Shown here: one piece after another, positions 9,522 to 21,893 of the stretch | How the letters are laid out: the number at the start of each line of letters is the position of its first letter | Position numbering within the stretch: position 1 is the stretch's first letter | From: Aspidiotus rigidus | Lineage: Eukaryota > Arthropoda > Insecta > Hemiptera > Diaspididae | DNA length: 64,000 nt | Reading direction: 5' to 3' | Assembly: GCA_035079385.1 (NCBI GenBank) | Contig: JAVHKY010000004.1 | Coordinates: forward strand, 17,763,001-17,827,000 | Notes under the pieces: model-generated | Seen by the model: the letters and a program-made list of their open reading frames with translations, nothing else | What the model was told of the DNA's origin: nothing | Database searches by the model: none | Program-made: the position numbers and the translations under genes

Positions 9522-12015
9522 TCATGACTGAACTAGCGAGTCATCACAATGTGAATCATACTCATAAACTAGTTCAATCAACCCCTCATCAGGTATGTAC
9601 CTGTTGAGCACATTTAGGTTGTCGTTATTCAGATGGCGAATAATTTCAATATGTTTTAACGCGGTACGCTTGAAAACCGAGGACTCTCTATGGAGGAGGG
9701 ACTCGGATCCCTCTTTGAAACTATGGCCAGTGGTGATAAGATGGTCCGCAAATGCCGAATCACCTAATTTCTTCTTTTCCCACGCCTTCCTAAGCTCATC
9801 TATTCTAATTTTGAGCTGACGTCCAGTCTCACCTATGTAGATTCCATTACAGTCATTACACTCCATTTTGTAAACCCCACTTCTTTCGACCAGTGGGATG
9901 GGGTCCTTCAGCTTGACGAACAGACTTTTTACAGTGTCAAGATTGTAATAGACTGGGCGAAACGCAAATGGGCGGAGGACACGACCTAACTGGGAAGAGA
10001 ATTTTCCTAAAAAGGGGAGCCTGATCCAACGTTTTCTAGCGTCAGACGCCGGATTGCGGGGGAGGGAGGTAGTGGAATCAAGGCTTTTCCGAGTCAATTT
10101 TCTATGGACCATCAAGACAATATCTAAGCTGACCTCATTCACTCTGGCCAAGTGCCTTATAGTCAAAAGCTCCTGTTGAAAAGCGAGGTGACCCAATGGA
10201 ATACTAGTCAACCGGTGGATATAACTATTGAAACCGGCAATTTTGTGGGCAACAGGGCAGAAAGATCTACCGTGGACAGTAATATCGGTCGAAGTATCTT
10301 TTCTATATACAGTATGGCGAATTCATGGGCACCTTCTCTATTAGAGATAGTAAGGTCCAAAAAATTTATAGATAAACCGCCTACTTCCAACGTGAATTTG
10401 ATGGAAGGATACAAACTGTTGAGATACCTAAGAAACTCCAAAAGGAGATCTCGGTGACCGGTCCACATGCACAAGACATCATCAACATACCTGTGCCAAT
10501 AATGTATACGACTCAAAAGCCCCTGGCCAGAGGAAAAAAGATCGAGCTCAAATTTAGACATGAAAACCTCCGAAATGAGGGAACCCAGAAGAAAGCCAAG
10601 AGAGATACCTACCTCCTCTGGAAATTCGAAAAATTTCCCTTTGAATTTGCAAAAATTGGGAGACCAACAAATATTGAGTAAATTGAAAAATTCTGCCAGT
10701 TCTTCGTGACAGATATTAGATTGGACCAAGAGGTCTCCCATATGCTGCATGGCAGTAGCCCTAGGGATACTCGGAAATAAGCCGACTACGTCAAAAGAGC
10801 ATAGGGTAGAATTAGGCGGAAGAATGTCATCTTTGAGCTTATCAGCCAGAGAGATCGAATTCTTCACAGAGTAGGATGACTCAAATTCTACTCTAGATTT
10901 AAACCAACGGTTCAAAAATTTTGCCAAGAAGTACGTAGGGAAGACACAAAGGAAACGACTGGCCGCATCGGAGTGTCCTTCTTATGAACCTTAGGCAGCC
11001 CGTACAATAAGGGCGGCACAGGGTTGGGCACAATGAGAAATCTTTTAAGCGAAGGGATTTTGATAATAAATTCGCTATTGTTTATAACACGTCTAACTTC
11101 TAAAACGTGATTTGGAAAGTTAAAATCCGCATTTACCCTGGCACCACACTGGTCGAGAACGTCATAGACCTTGGAGACATAGGAGGACTTCTCCATAACT
11201 ACAATGGCATTCCCTTTATCAGCCTTAGTAATGGTTAAGCCCTCCTCCCTGACCTTCCTCTTAATCCTCCTAATCACCTCCAAGGCAAGATCATTTATCC
11301 GAGGGAGGGGGGTATGACGAACAAGGGCAGCACAAGCTTTCTGAGTATTGGCCCCAGGCCCAATTTTTATTTCGAGGTCCGAAACGACATTGGCCAAAGT
11401 GTCAGCATTATTAAGAGGGGGTAACCCAAATTTTAAGCCCTTTTCCAAGAGATTCAACTCATCACTCTCAAACTCAACATTACTACAAATACAATTTATA
11501 ATCCGCGGTAAACATTTTTGGATAACGCTGACATCAGTACTCACTTCCTGGACAGCGGAGGCATTCGATTTTTGGAGGGAGCTAAGCTTTTTATTCTTCT
11601 TGCGTCTCAATTTAGCCTCAAACGACCGGCATTTGAGATTAACCGATTTAATAAAGAGATCGAACTCACCTGGCGAGAATACAGCGGAAAGTCTCGAATG
11701 GACCAACAAGTTCAACCTTGTGGTGATATTCAACTTCCCGTGCTACCTCCGCAATTCGGTGCGGATCCACTTTTCAGTCAAAAATTTCTCCAGTTTCTTG
11801 GTGGTCTGAACACAATCGGAGAACAGCCGGAATTTGATAAATTTGGGTTTCAAATGCAATTTTAAACACTTATTGAGAAACCAAATATGGGACGAAAACG
11901 ACAACCGTTGGTTCCGAAACTTCACGAAGAGAAACTGTAAATACGCCTCATCAGCGTTATTAATAGAATTAATTCGGTTCTCCAAATTATGACCAAAAAC
12001 ATCAAACGACGACAT
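9522..12015 (-). pseudogene. Penelope-like polyprotein (RT + GIY-YIG), family B, degraded
   Basis: The reading starts at ATG 12015 (M-S-S-F-D-V-F-G-H) and contains the PLE N-terminal region, the TKADKGNAIVVM block, GLPKVHK, the RT palm motif SFDVVGLFPSIP, RYVDDVLC, and the C-terminal endonuclease with SGVYKMECNDCNGIYIGE. The protein would copy the element's RNA at a nick. Three lesions are visible. A TGG-to-TAG stop lies at 11743-11745, where relatives have W-H-G-K. A single C is missing near 10930 in the S-S-P-T-Y region, so the frame changes. A short insertion of about five bases lies near 10310, after E-F-A-I. Otherwise the sequence is close to family B at 48631-50993, so inactivation is fairly recent. 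Its 5' end is fused to the inverted partial copy. Confidence 0.9.
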
Positions 12016-12406
12016 GCTGAAGGACCCCATCCCACTGGTCGAAAGAAGTGGGGTTTACAAAATGGAGTGTAATGACTGTAATGGAATTTACATAGGTGAG
12101 ACTGGACGTCAGCTCAAAATTAGAATAGATGAGCTTAGGAAGGCGTGGGAAAATAAGAAATTGGGTGATTCGGCATTTGCGGACCATCTCATCACCACTG
12201 GCCATAGTTTCAAAGAGGGATCCGAGTCCCTCCTCCATAGAGAGTCCTCGGTTTTCAAGCGTACCGCGTTAGAACATATTGAAATTATTCGCCACCTGAA
12301 TAACGACAACCTAAATGTGCTCAACAGGTACATACCTGATGAGGGGTTGATTGAACTAGTTTATGAGTATGATTCACATTGTGATGACTCGCTAGTTCAG
12401 TCATGA
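12016..12406 (+). pseudogene. 5'-truncated PLE copy: GIY-YIG endonuclease end
   Basis: Begins inside the RT-endonuclease linker (LKDPIPLVERSG) and contains the complete C-terminal GIY-YIG endonuclease: GVYKMECNDCNGIYIGETGR, then the conserved HLITTGH and LIELVYEYDSH end. It is open to its natural stop at 12404-12406 but has no RT, so it cannot act alone. It is nearly identical to the endonuclease encoded at 9522-10000 on the minus strand. The two copies share their origin, consistent with one insertion event that produced an inverted partial copy. Confidence 0.88.
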
Positions 12407-12460
12407 TTTCCTCGACAGTGTTTGTTGCCGGCCGGTGTTGGTTCAGTTGCTTTCATGTCA

Positions 12461-12498
12461 CCCGTTGACATGGTTCTTTAATCGAAAGCGCTTCGGTG
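12461..12498 (+). ncRNA. Hammerhead-like core in PLE 3' UTR
   Basis: The partner copy of the motif at 9431-9466, at the right 3' end of the composite: TTGACATGGTTCTTTAAT, then CGAAAGCGC. The box is degenerate in the same way. Confidence 0.38.
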
Positions 12499-12599
12499 TA
12501 TTTTGTATTTCTGTGACTTTAATTAAATTACTCCGTCTGTTCTACTCCTTTGAGTATGTTGTCGTTTGAAGCTCACTAAACAAGCTAGCCTGATTTGAT

Positions 12600-13530
12600 A
12601 TTGTTCTCATCACCTGACACTCCACTGAGATCTTGAGACCATGGAACTTATTGGGGAAGTTTCCCCTCTTTTTCCCCCATCATATTATTCAGATCACACC
12701 CCTTTTAGACGCCTTAGAGCAGCATAAACTAATATTTTCCCAGTCCATGGCGTCATCCAAATAGTCGACCAAATGTACGTCATCCAAGATCAGGCGAGAT
12801 GTCAGGTTGAGGTCACTGAACTTTCTGGTTAAGTGCATCCGATTTCCTTCCTTCATCATATCCAGTTCACATTTTCATCGCTGATGACCCCCTGAGATCC
12901 CCGAGAGTAGCGCAGGATATCATTTGAACAGCCTATGACGTCATCCGGGTAGTCGACCAAACGTGGGTCAAGGTCAGGCGTGATTCCTGTTTGAGATCAT
13001 TAAACTGTTTGAGGAAGTGTACACTACCTTATCCCTCCTTCATATTCAGATTACATTTCACCCTCCAATGACCCCTTTGGTGTCCTAGAGCAACATGAAC
13101 TATTATTTACACAGCCTACAACGTCACCTGGGTAGTCGATCAAATGTAGGTCAAGGTCAGGTGTGATTCCATGTTGAGATTATTGAGCTGTTTCAGAACG
13201 AGTACTCCATTCGCTCACATTTACGTCACATTTTCCTCGATAATTATCCCTTTGGATACCTAGATGATATTTGCACAGCCAAGGTGTGTGTGGTGTGATG
13301 TCACTCTCAGATCATTGAACTTTTTGTGATAATTGTACCCATTTTTTCACCATATTCAATTCACATTTCCTCGCTGGTAACTCCTTTAGATCTCCAGGAG
13401 TCGCATAGGCTAATATTTCCTTAGCCTATGACGTCACATGGGAAAGCGACTGTATTTAGGTCAATCCGGGTAGTTGTCTCTATGTAGGTCAAAGTTGAGC
13501 GTCATCTTAGGTTCACGCTGGAGGAGTGTT
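12600..13530 (-). repeat. Inverted block of the ~165-bp CRE-core repeat
   Basis: About five units in reverse orientation. The recurring phrases are 'GGTAGTCGACCAAA', 'GTAGGTCAAGGTCAGG' and 'CCTATGACGTCA' near 12750, 12935, 13120, 13290 and 13425. The consensus is the reverse complement of the 1380-3262 array. A 14-base C run at about 13531-13544 follows immediately. Confidence 0.72.
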
Positions 13531-13555
13531 CCCCCCCCCCCCCATCCCATCGCTC

Positions 13556-13640
13556 AATCAATCAGAAGAATAATCATCACTGACCTCAGAATCGGTCTCA
13601 CTGGGTTCATGCGGACCTCTCCTCCCTCTCAAAATATTAT
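13556..13640 (+). pseudogene. Tiny LINE C-terminal fragment
   Basis: The frame reads R-R-I-I-I-T-D-L-R-I-G-L-T-G-F, resembling the IVITRLRIGHTRLTH block that follows RNase H in the LINE fragment at 63838-64000. About 28 codons survive and the downstream zinc-knuckle region is gone. Identification rests on this single block. Confidence 0.4.
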
Positions 13641-13644
13641 AGTA

Positions 13645-15465
13645 CGACTCGTGCACTGAGTTCTATCGAATCAACGGTAATTGACTGGTCACGAATTCTA
13701 ATTTATGGATGTTTGTTGGTATGAACCCAATGAAAAGTCCATACCGAAGTTCAAGGGTGTTTTCGTAAGCTCGAACCGTTTTCCCATTCACATAGCTTAT
13801 CTCTTCATTTAAATTTATTGTTTATAATATTAGAAATGTGTTTTCGTCTGTGCGAAAACGCGAGAGGTCATAATTCTTTCAAATTTTTCAAACTTTTTGC
13901 GGTAATTCGGTGGTAGGAGGTACTCTCGGTAACACCTCTCGCAGACTCAGTCCGTATAAATTGCACTATTTCCTACTTATTTATGGTCGTTCACATCGCG
14001 AAACAAATTCCGAATGAAGAAGCCGGATTAAAAATACCAACGTCTTTCTCACTGTTTTATTTAATTTTCTATTTTCATGTTATTTAATCATGTACGATTT
14101 TTTTGCGATGCAACTTCAAACACGATGGAAATCGTTATTTTCTTGCAATTTTAATATAATCTCGACAACTACCTATCTTACGTTTCATTAGCGTTTGCCA
14201 ATTTTGTGCAGATTTTCCTGTACTCTTTGAAGTATTCTAAAACGCAGGGGGAAAAGAAAAAGAGAAAAAAGAGCCACAATACTGATTACACTCGCAGACT
14301 CACGAGTTCAACGAAAATCGTATTTCATTTTTTCTTTTCCTTTTTTCTGTTTTGTAAGCAGCCAAACCTGCGTGCTTTATTCGTTGCCGAAGGCTTTTCG
14401 AAATTGTCGAAAGTTTACCGAAAGGAAGAAGAAAGAAAAAGTAAGAAAAAAAAAAGAAGATGTACGATGGTACATAAAGTTGTATTGTATCGTTCCTTTG
14501 TCGGTGCGTCAATGGAAGAGAGAAAATATATAAGGAAGAAAATACCCGTAGCGAAAACCGTTCCAGGCTCTTCGGGATGTTTTAATTATTTTCCATAAAA
14601 GGACTAGTTTGCTGGCTTAATTTTCGTATTTGTGTACATCATCGTGATTGTAGTCGATTCTCGTCATCGAGGCAGGACAGGATGGTAATCGTATAGAATC
14701 GGCTTAATGCGCATTCTATTTCTATTGATGGTCCAGGCGTGCGTCGAGATGGCGGTACACATTTTTTATTTTGCATACTCAACAATTTTATCTTTTTATT
14801 CTTTTCTTACTCGTATCTTCCTTTCTGGTGCTTATGCGTTTCCTGCCTTTCGTTATTCGAAATAAGCGTTACGCGATTTTATGGCGCGTATATTTAGATA
14901 TAGGCGCGATACTTTACACGTAATTTTTTATGTTGCCTGTCTTCCCAAATCGCACCTCCATTTCGCTCACCTAGCAAACCGTTTTAATAATAAACTCGAG
15001 ACCGTACATGGGGGTATAAACTCACATTCATATTATTTGTAGGTAACTTACTTCACGTGGTATCGCACAACTAATTCAATTCTCTTGTTATACGGGTAAG
15101 CGTTTGAAGAGACCCTGGAAAACGTGGAGTAAGATGACATTGACCGCGTTTGGATACGAGCAATCAGAGACAGAAAAGGTGGAATAAATTTTTTAGAAGC
15201 TCTGTTGTAAATTTGGGTCGTTTGAATATGCCGTCGAAGAACCTGAATTTAGCTCGTTGAAAATTTCTAGATTTTTCGGCTTTATACATACTTGTGTGTG
15301 TATTTCGACTGCTTTAGGAGTTTTCTAAAGGCTTGATAAGAGAAAGAAATGAGTGGTGATTTCATTTCAAGACCCGTAACAACTTTAAACTCGAAAGAAT
15401 TTACAAATTGCGCATGAAGTTTGGGGTTCTATTAATCTGAATTTTTCACATGTTTCAAAACTTTT
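13645..15465. other. No gene recognised; AT-rich
   Basis: A 130-codon frame at 14206-14598 is dominated by lysine and phenylalanine runs from A- and T-rich tracts and is probably not a gene. No RNA gene or element end was seen. Confidence 0.45.
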
Positions 15466-16018
15466 AACAGGGAATCTGTTCTATATTTTTTTTTTGAAAA
15501 ATTTGCCGTCCGGCAAAAATGAACTTGAAAAATTTTTGCTTTTTTTCTTAAGCTATATATGATAAAAGGGTAATGATAAGAAGGGGACTTACATTTATTT
15601 TATTTATTTACTTATTTATTTATTTTTATTTATACATTTATTTAATTAATTATTTATTTATTTTTCATTCATTTATCTATTCAATTATAATATATTTATA
15701 ATATGTATATTCATCTATTCATTTACTTATTTTTTATTGACTCACTTGATTACTTTATTTAGATATTTATTTATTTTATTCATTCAGCGTCTTTCTTTCT
15801 TTCTTTTTTTATATAATAAGAAGGCTAATCCCCTATTGGAGATCAAACTTTTAACAGGGAACATATTCTGTGTTTTTTTTTTTAAATTCAGCCGTCTGTG
15901 GTCTCACGTCCAACATCTGGCCAAAATGAACTTGAAAAAATTTTGCTTCTTTTCTTGAGCTATATATTATGATAAGAGGAGGACTTAGATTTATTCATTC
16001 ATTTATTTATTTGTCCAT

Positions 16019-16049
<31 letters not shown>

Positions 16050-16403
16050 TTTCTATATTCATTTATTCATTTTTTATTTATTCATTCAATTCGTTAATTC
16101 ATTTATCATTAATTTATCAATTTATTCATTTGTTCATTTGTTTAGTGTCTTTCTTTCTTTCTTTCTTTATTTATTTATTTATATGATAAGAAGAAAAATC
16201 CCCTATCATATATATTTCTCAGAGATCAAACTTTTAACAGGGAACATATTCTGTGGAGTTTTTTTGACAAATCAGCCATCTGTTGTCCAACGTTCAACGT
16301 CAGGTCAAAATGAACTTGAAAAAATTTTTCTTCTCTTCTTGAGCTATATATGATATAAGGGTAACTTGGATTTATTTATTTATGCTTTCATTCATTTATC
16401 CAT

Positions 16404-16434
<31 letters not shown>

Positions 16435-17200
16435 TTCATTTATTTATTTTTCATTTATTCATCTAACTAATTAATTAATTTAATTATTCATTATTTTACT
16501 TATTTATTTAGCGTCTTTCTTTTTTTCTTTTTTTATATGATAAGAATGAAAATCCTCTATCATATAATATATCTCAAACTTTTAACAGGAAACATATTCT
16601 GTGGAGTTTTTGAAAATTCAGCCGTCTGTTGTCTCATGTCCAACATCTGGCCAAAATGAACTTGAAAAAATTTTGTTTCTCTTCTTGAGCTATATATGAT
16701 ATAAGGGTAACTTAGATTTATTTATTTATGCTTTCATTCATTTATCCATGTATTCATTTATTTATTTATTCATTCATTCATTTATTTTTCATTTATTCAT
16801 TTAACTAATTAATTAATTTAATTATTCATTATTTTAGTTATTTATTTAGCGTCTTTCTTTCTTTCTTTTTTTATATGATAAGAAGGAAAATCCTCTATCA
16901 TATAATATATCTCAAACTTTTAACAGGAAACATATTCTGTGGAGTTTTTGAAAATTCAGCCATCTGTTGTCTCATGTCCAACATCTGCCCAAAATGAACT
17001 TGAAAAAATTTTGTTTCTTTTCTGGAGCTATATATTATGATAAGAGGGTGACAGATTTATTCATTTATTTATTTATTTCTATATTCATTTATTCCTTTTT
17101 TATTTATTCATTCAATTAGTTAATTCATTTATCATTAATTTATCTATTTATTCATTTGTTTAGCGTCTTTCTTTCTTTCTTTCTCTCTTTATTTTTCTAT

Positions 17201-17291
<91 letters not shown>

Positions 17292-17617
17292 TATGATAAG
17301 AAGAAAAATCCCCTATCGTATATATTTCTCAGAAATCAAACTTTCAACAGGGAACATATTCTGTGGTTTTTTTGAAAAATCAGCCGTCCGTTGTCCAACG
17401 TTTAACGTCAGGTCAAAATAAACTTGCAAATTCTGCTTCTTTTATTATGATAAGAGGATGACAGATTTATTTATTCATTTATTTATTTATTTATTTCTAT
17501 ATTCATTTATTTATTTTTTATTTATTCATTTAATTATTCAATTTATTTATCATTAATTTATCTATTTATTCATTTTATTCCTTTGTTCATTTATTTACCG
17601 TCTTCCTTTGTTTCTAC

Positions 17618-17652
<35 letters not shown>

Positions 17653-18145
17653 TATTTATTTATTTATTTGTATATATATATAATGAGAAGGCAAATCCCC
17701 TATCATACAGTAAATGTCTTGGAGATCATACTTTTAACAGGAAATATATTCTGTGGAGTTTTTCTGCTGTCTGATATTTAACATCTCGTCAAAATGAACT
17801 TGGAAAAAATTTTGTTTCTTTTCTTGAGCTATATATGATATAAGGGTGACTTGGATTTATTTATTTATTCATTTATTTATTCATTTATTCATTTAACTAA
17901 TTAATTAATTTAATTATTCATTATTTTACTCATTTATTTAGCGTCTTTCTTTCTTTCTTTTTTTATATGATAAGAAGGAAAATCCTCTATCATATGTTAT
18001 ATCTCTCAGAGATCAAACTTTTAACAGGAAATATATTCTGTGGAGTTTTTTTGACAAACCAGCCGTCTGCTGTCCGACATTTAACGTCTGGTCAAAATGA
18101 ACTTGAAAAAATTTTGTTTCTTTTCTTGAGCTATATATATGGTAG
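15466..18145 (+). repeat. Tandem array of ~310-440 bp units separated by TTTA tracts
   Basis: Each unit has the same order: 'GCGTCTTTCTTTC', 'ATATGATAAGAAGGAAAATC', 'CAAACTTTTAACAGG', 'CATATTCTGTGGAG', 'TCCAACATCTGGCCAAAATG', 'AACTTGAAAAAATTTTG', 'CTTGAGCTATATATGATA', then a TTTA/TTCA tract of variable length. Units start near 15786, 16145, 16510, 16848, 17162, 17600 and 17941, with a partial one before the first. Unit length varies mainly through the tetranucleotide tract. The longest uninterrupted TTTA run is about 94 bp at 17199-17292. The non-microsatellite part is well conserved, which suggests recent amplification or homogenisation. Confidence 0.85.
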
Positions 18146-18149
18146 GGGG

Positions 18150-18815
18150 CGAATCCACTTTATCCTCTCAGATGAGTACAAGAAGGAAGGGGAAGGAGGT
18201 CAGCCGGCTCAGGTTCATGGATACGATAATGCCATTCCGGATGGCTAGGACTTTTATAGTGTCAAGTTCACTCCGGAAGTAAGGAGGGAGAAGGACACAT
18301 GTTGCTAGGCATGTTCGGTTCCTCTATGTGTCAGGGATGGCAATGAAAAGAAGAGCAGATATATAAATTAGAGGTGTGATTCCTATAAATACCAAGCGTG
18401 TATCCTTGCACGCTGAGGGAAATGTGGAGGTCGAAGAAATTTGTCTCAGTCCCCCCCCCCCCCCATCTTCCACGTGAATTTCACACTCGAGTAGCGGGCA
18501 AGGGGGGAAGGATAGAAACTCGTGTAATGTAGTCTCCGGACCGTCTCACAGGCAGAGTACATCATCGACATGATGGTGCCAATAAGTGACGTACCTCGCC
18601 AGAAGGTGCCCTGCATCAAGGATCTCAGCCTATTTAGAAGTCGCCCGGGAGGGAACCTAAAGGCGACCCTTATGAGAAAGCCGTCCCCGCAAGTGCAAAC
18701 ATTGAACCAGAGGCAGATTCTGAGGAGGGCCTCAAATTCCTTTAATCAGAGGTGCCGTGAGGCCATTTTAATGAAGATGATTCTTCGTATTCGTTTTAAA
18801 GGGGCCCTTATAATT
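18150..18815 (-). pseudogene. Penelope-like RT fragment, separate lineage
   Basis: Read on the minus strand, the palm motif appears as RYVTYWHHHVDDVLCL, then a stop where W-D-G-P would continue. It is followed by the V-K-F-T-W-K-M-G block (equivalent to IKFTLE-G in the others), F-D-L-H-I-S, a G-I-Y-R-N block and K-W-I-R near 18160. Several frame changes and stops are needed to read it, so it is an old remnant. The histidine before VDD and the divergent flanks separate it from families A and B. It directly abuts the end of the tandem array at 18145. Confidence 0.65.
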
Positions 18816-20100
18816 TAATTTAATTTTTTTTTTTTTTTTTTCCTTTATAATACCAGGGTAAACACTGAACATTCACCTCTGCGATCTTATGCAGACCATA
18901 CTGTATGGTTGGTTTGAGAGGAATGTTGGGAAACGATGATAATAATGCGAGTGTTAGTATTCATGCTTCATTAATGTACTAGCGCTAGTGCCGTGAGATT
19001 ATTTATATGTCATGATAGTCTTTTTATGCTCTGTTACCAAAAGGCCTCGCCATTTTCATTCTGGTTTCTTAACCATTACGCTTCTTACTATGACTCTGGA
19101 ACAAACATAATATTTCTCTTACTTTTAGGTACCTACTTATTCCATTCTCTCATAAACTCGCATACCATTTAGTTGGGGTGTAAAGCTCCTTGGAAAAACA
19201 ATGTAGTTCAGCAGTTTGAATCAAAAATTCGACTCTTTTAGTTTTCCGCAGGATGAAAGAAGAAAAACTGCGAAAATCGGAGTTGAGTCGAATAAAATTG
19301 CGTTTTACAAATAGAGCCTTAGTCGACAAGGTGGATGTACAAACGAAAGTAATCGATGATAAAAATGTTAAGAATAGACTTCGTCGCCATATCGAATGTG
19401 ATTTTTTTTGAGAATGAGGGAAGAAGGCGACGAGTAAACGAGGGAAAAAAAAGGAAAAGAATAAACGACTACGTGTCACGATATCGCAGTGTGCCGGAGA
19501 AGTGAAACACGAATAATTATACATCCCGTTTTAGTCGGATGACAGTCACGTTGAAGCACTTAAAATCTTTTTTTCCTCGGAATGCAACCTTCACATTACC
19601 ATTTCATTCATTTTTTTTTTTTTTTTTTGATTTTTTTAATTGAATTTCCTTTTACCGCGTTAATTCGCGCTAATTATAGAGAAACGTGTTTAGAAGGCGA
19701 ATGATGATGACCGGTGCAACTTTTCCTTGTTTTTTCAAATCAAAATTCGGTTACTCTTTCATTTGTCATAAAACATTAAAAGTCACTTGATTTTGTTTGT
19801 AAAACTTTGCTTTTATCTCTTTGAAATAATTCTACAATAAATCCCAGGATTTTAATTCGAAAAAATGAATCATTATTCGATCCAAGAGATACGAGAGCAC
19901 TTTCTGTCGTTTGAGAGGATCAAAGGACCTCAATCTCTACCCTCCCTCCACTGAAGAGACATAACCGGCAGCGACTTTGTCCCCGCTTAAATTGCGATTC
20001 ACCCTCCTTTTCCCCGAAAATACGATAATTTGAAGTAGGGCGTGAGTTCATCGATGCTAAATCTCCCTCTTGATATATGAAGTGCCTCAAATTTTTCTGA
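18816..20100. other. No gene recognised
   Basis: Contains T-rich homopolymer stretches (18825-18841, 19612-19628) and a 124-codon minus-strand frame at 19150-19524 with no recognisable motif. No element end or RNA gene was identified. Confidence 0.45.
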
Positions 20101-20111
20101 TCTCCCTTATC

Positions 20112-21480
20112 TTACGTACAGCTCGATAAGCAGTGGGGGGAGCATGACAGGGGGCGAAAGCTGTAAGTGTCATGCTTCTCAAGTTGGAGTGCTGCCTTGT
20201 CGTGGTGTGGGGGCTTATGCTGACTTGTCAGTAACCAAAGCACTTCCAGCGTAGGAGAGGGAAAACTCCGTTTAGAAAATCCGCTTAGGGACCCTGCATT
20301 GCATAGGATGCTGCTAGCTGTCACGATCGAAGATCGGGCGGCATTGCACGTACAGTACTCCTCGCAGACCTCAGGTACAGCCAAACCGCAGAGTACAAAG
20401 TGCCGGCCCTTTACGGGGAGGCTTGGTCTAATCGCGATCAAAATAAAATAGTTGTATTTTTCCGCGTTCATCGTTAATGATTCAAGATGTCCTATCTCAA
20501 GTTCACGAACTTCTCTCCCTTCACCCCTCTTATATGTCACCAAACCCTAGGAATATGGGAGAAGAAGTCTTTGAGGGATAATACATTCACGTCAACTGTG
20601 TGCATACCCGCCCCGAACCAACCGTAGAGGGGCTTGCCTATGATGCACAAGCGCTCGGATCAAGTGATGAAGGCATGCACACACATACCCCCTTACCAAC
20701 ACGAGGCATGGGTCGCAGCTGAGAAAAAACTCCCGAAACCCACTCATAGGCGTAAAGTTTGCCCCCTACGGCCAGGCGCAAGCAGCTGACCATAGTTGAT
20801 ACCCAACTGCAAGATGGATACGGCCTGGTAATGTTGGCCTGCATACCCGAAGCGCTGACTCCGTGTGCTGAGCCACCACTAGCCTTCACGTCCACTCTTT
20901 AGCCCTCATACCCAGTCTTGGGTCACATATTGCTACAGAGCTGGGTTACGTACTGCTATGGTGGACTACCTCGAGGAATCACATCCTGCCAGCATTACCT
21001 TGTAATAGTAGTTCCTAGCAGGCGGTCTAAGCCAGCTACATTAAAAGATGATATGTCAGAGAGGCAGAACACGCCAGCCGGTGTAAGCCCGGTACCCGGT
21101 ACAACAGGAGTTTGCTCCGTTGCCCCTGTTGGATCGTTAGCAGACGAAAGAGCTCCAAATCGAATGCCCTTCTGCTGGACCAAGCAGCAACAGATTAGCA
21201 TACTGGCCTGCAAGACCAATCACACGACATTATTAGCATTGTTGCGGATATGCCGCACGAAGAAGGAAAATATCCGCAGTACGGCGTTCATTCAACGACT
21301 GCTGCGCTAATTGAACATCTAAAGGAAACGGGGCTTATGCAATCCGAACTGGTTAAACGGCTTGGGGTCTTTAACTAGACAGTTCACAGAAAGCCGATGG
21401 AAGACCAGAAGAAGTACAAAGCGCGGAGGAGAGGCGAACGCCGATTCTTAGCCTAAAACTTGGAGAAATTCTTCAACTTA
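20112..21480 (+). other. Unclassified GC-richer segment, possible 5' end of a retroelement
   Basis: Composition shifts to balanced GC over this stretch, unlike the flanks. A 130-codon frame at 20918-21310 reads P-G-T-T-G-V and F-C-W-T-K-Q-Q-Q motifs; a tryptophan-threonine start with helical residues is reminiscent of ORF1 or N-terminal regions of some LINEs. Minus-strand frames of 143 and 85 codons overlap. I cannot name the family. It could equally be an untranslated part of an unknown element. Confidence 0.25.
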
Positions 21481-21563
21481 CAAATGTTACAAGCCTCCAG
21501 ACATATTGTAGAAGTGGAACATGAAGACAGAACAAGAGACCCCTCCAGTCGAGAAAGTAATAA

Positions 21564-21893
21564 GAGAATACTCACATTTCAACAAGTGATGAATCACCTA
21601 GCAACTCACCAGCCTACAAAATAATAAAAACGCCATACCTTACGGAAACTGAAATTGTGCTGGCTGAAGAAAGACACCGACTCATAACTGAGAATGACAA
21701 ACTAAAAAACAAAAACCAGATCAACGAGAGTAAATTGTCAGGTTACAATAAATTAAAGAAGGAAGTCCACCAACTTCAAAATGAACTGCGAGCATACAAG
21801 GAGACCAATCAAGCCATCCTGAAGCTGGAACAGCGAGTAATCCAACTGAGGGGGGAATGCAGAAATATAAAGGGACTAGTTCCCAAGTCTTGA
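21564..21893 (+). CDS. Coiled-coil ORF, unrecognised
   Basis: An open frame of about 110 codons. Its N-terminal third is rich in serine and proline (S-T-S-D-E-S-P-S-N-S-P-A-Y). From ATG-less codon 21657 onward it is a strong heptad-type coiled coil (ENDKLKNKNQINESKLSGYN, then LKKEVHQLQNELRAY) ending at a stop. An in-frame stop lies just upstream, so it is either a terminal exon or a fragment. It sits 0.6 kb upstream of a DUF7869-like pseudogene and may be the remains of an upstream domain of that element. No function is assigned. Confidence 0.35.
   Translation, partial: ENTHISTSDESPSNSPAYKIIKTPYLTETEIVLAEERHRLITENDKLKNKNQINESKLSGYNKLKKEVHQLQNELRAYKETNQAILKLEQRVIQLRGECRNIKGLVPKS

Larger units (their letters stand above)
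9310..12584. mobile_element. Penelope-like composite with 13-bp target duplication
   Basis: CTCACTAAACAAG occurs at 9310-9322 and again at 12572-12584, bracketing an insert of about 3.25 kb. Inside, a near full-length minus-strand PLE (start codon at 12015, end at 9522) meets head-to-head a 5'-truncated plus-strand copy (12016-12571). Both outer edges are therefore 3' ends, and both run past the 3' UTR into the first codons of the element: the left edge carries about 45 bp of the 5' end, starting at the ATG near 9384 on the minus strand, and the right edge about 14 bp. This is the inverted partial-copy layout known for Penelope-like elements. Confidence 0.88.

Noticed and set aside
11348..11865. 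153- and 115-codon plus-strand ORFs
   Set aside because: Both are antisense shadows of the minus-strand PLE polyprotein.
14206..14598. 130-codon gene
   Set aside because: The translation is mainly K/F/R runs from A/T-rich tracts and has a shadow frame on the other strand.
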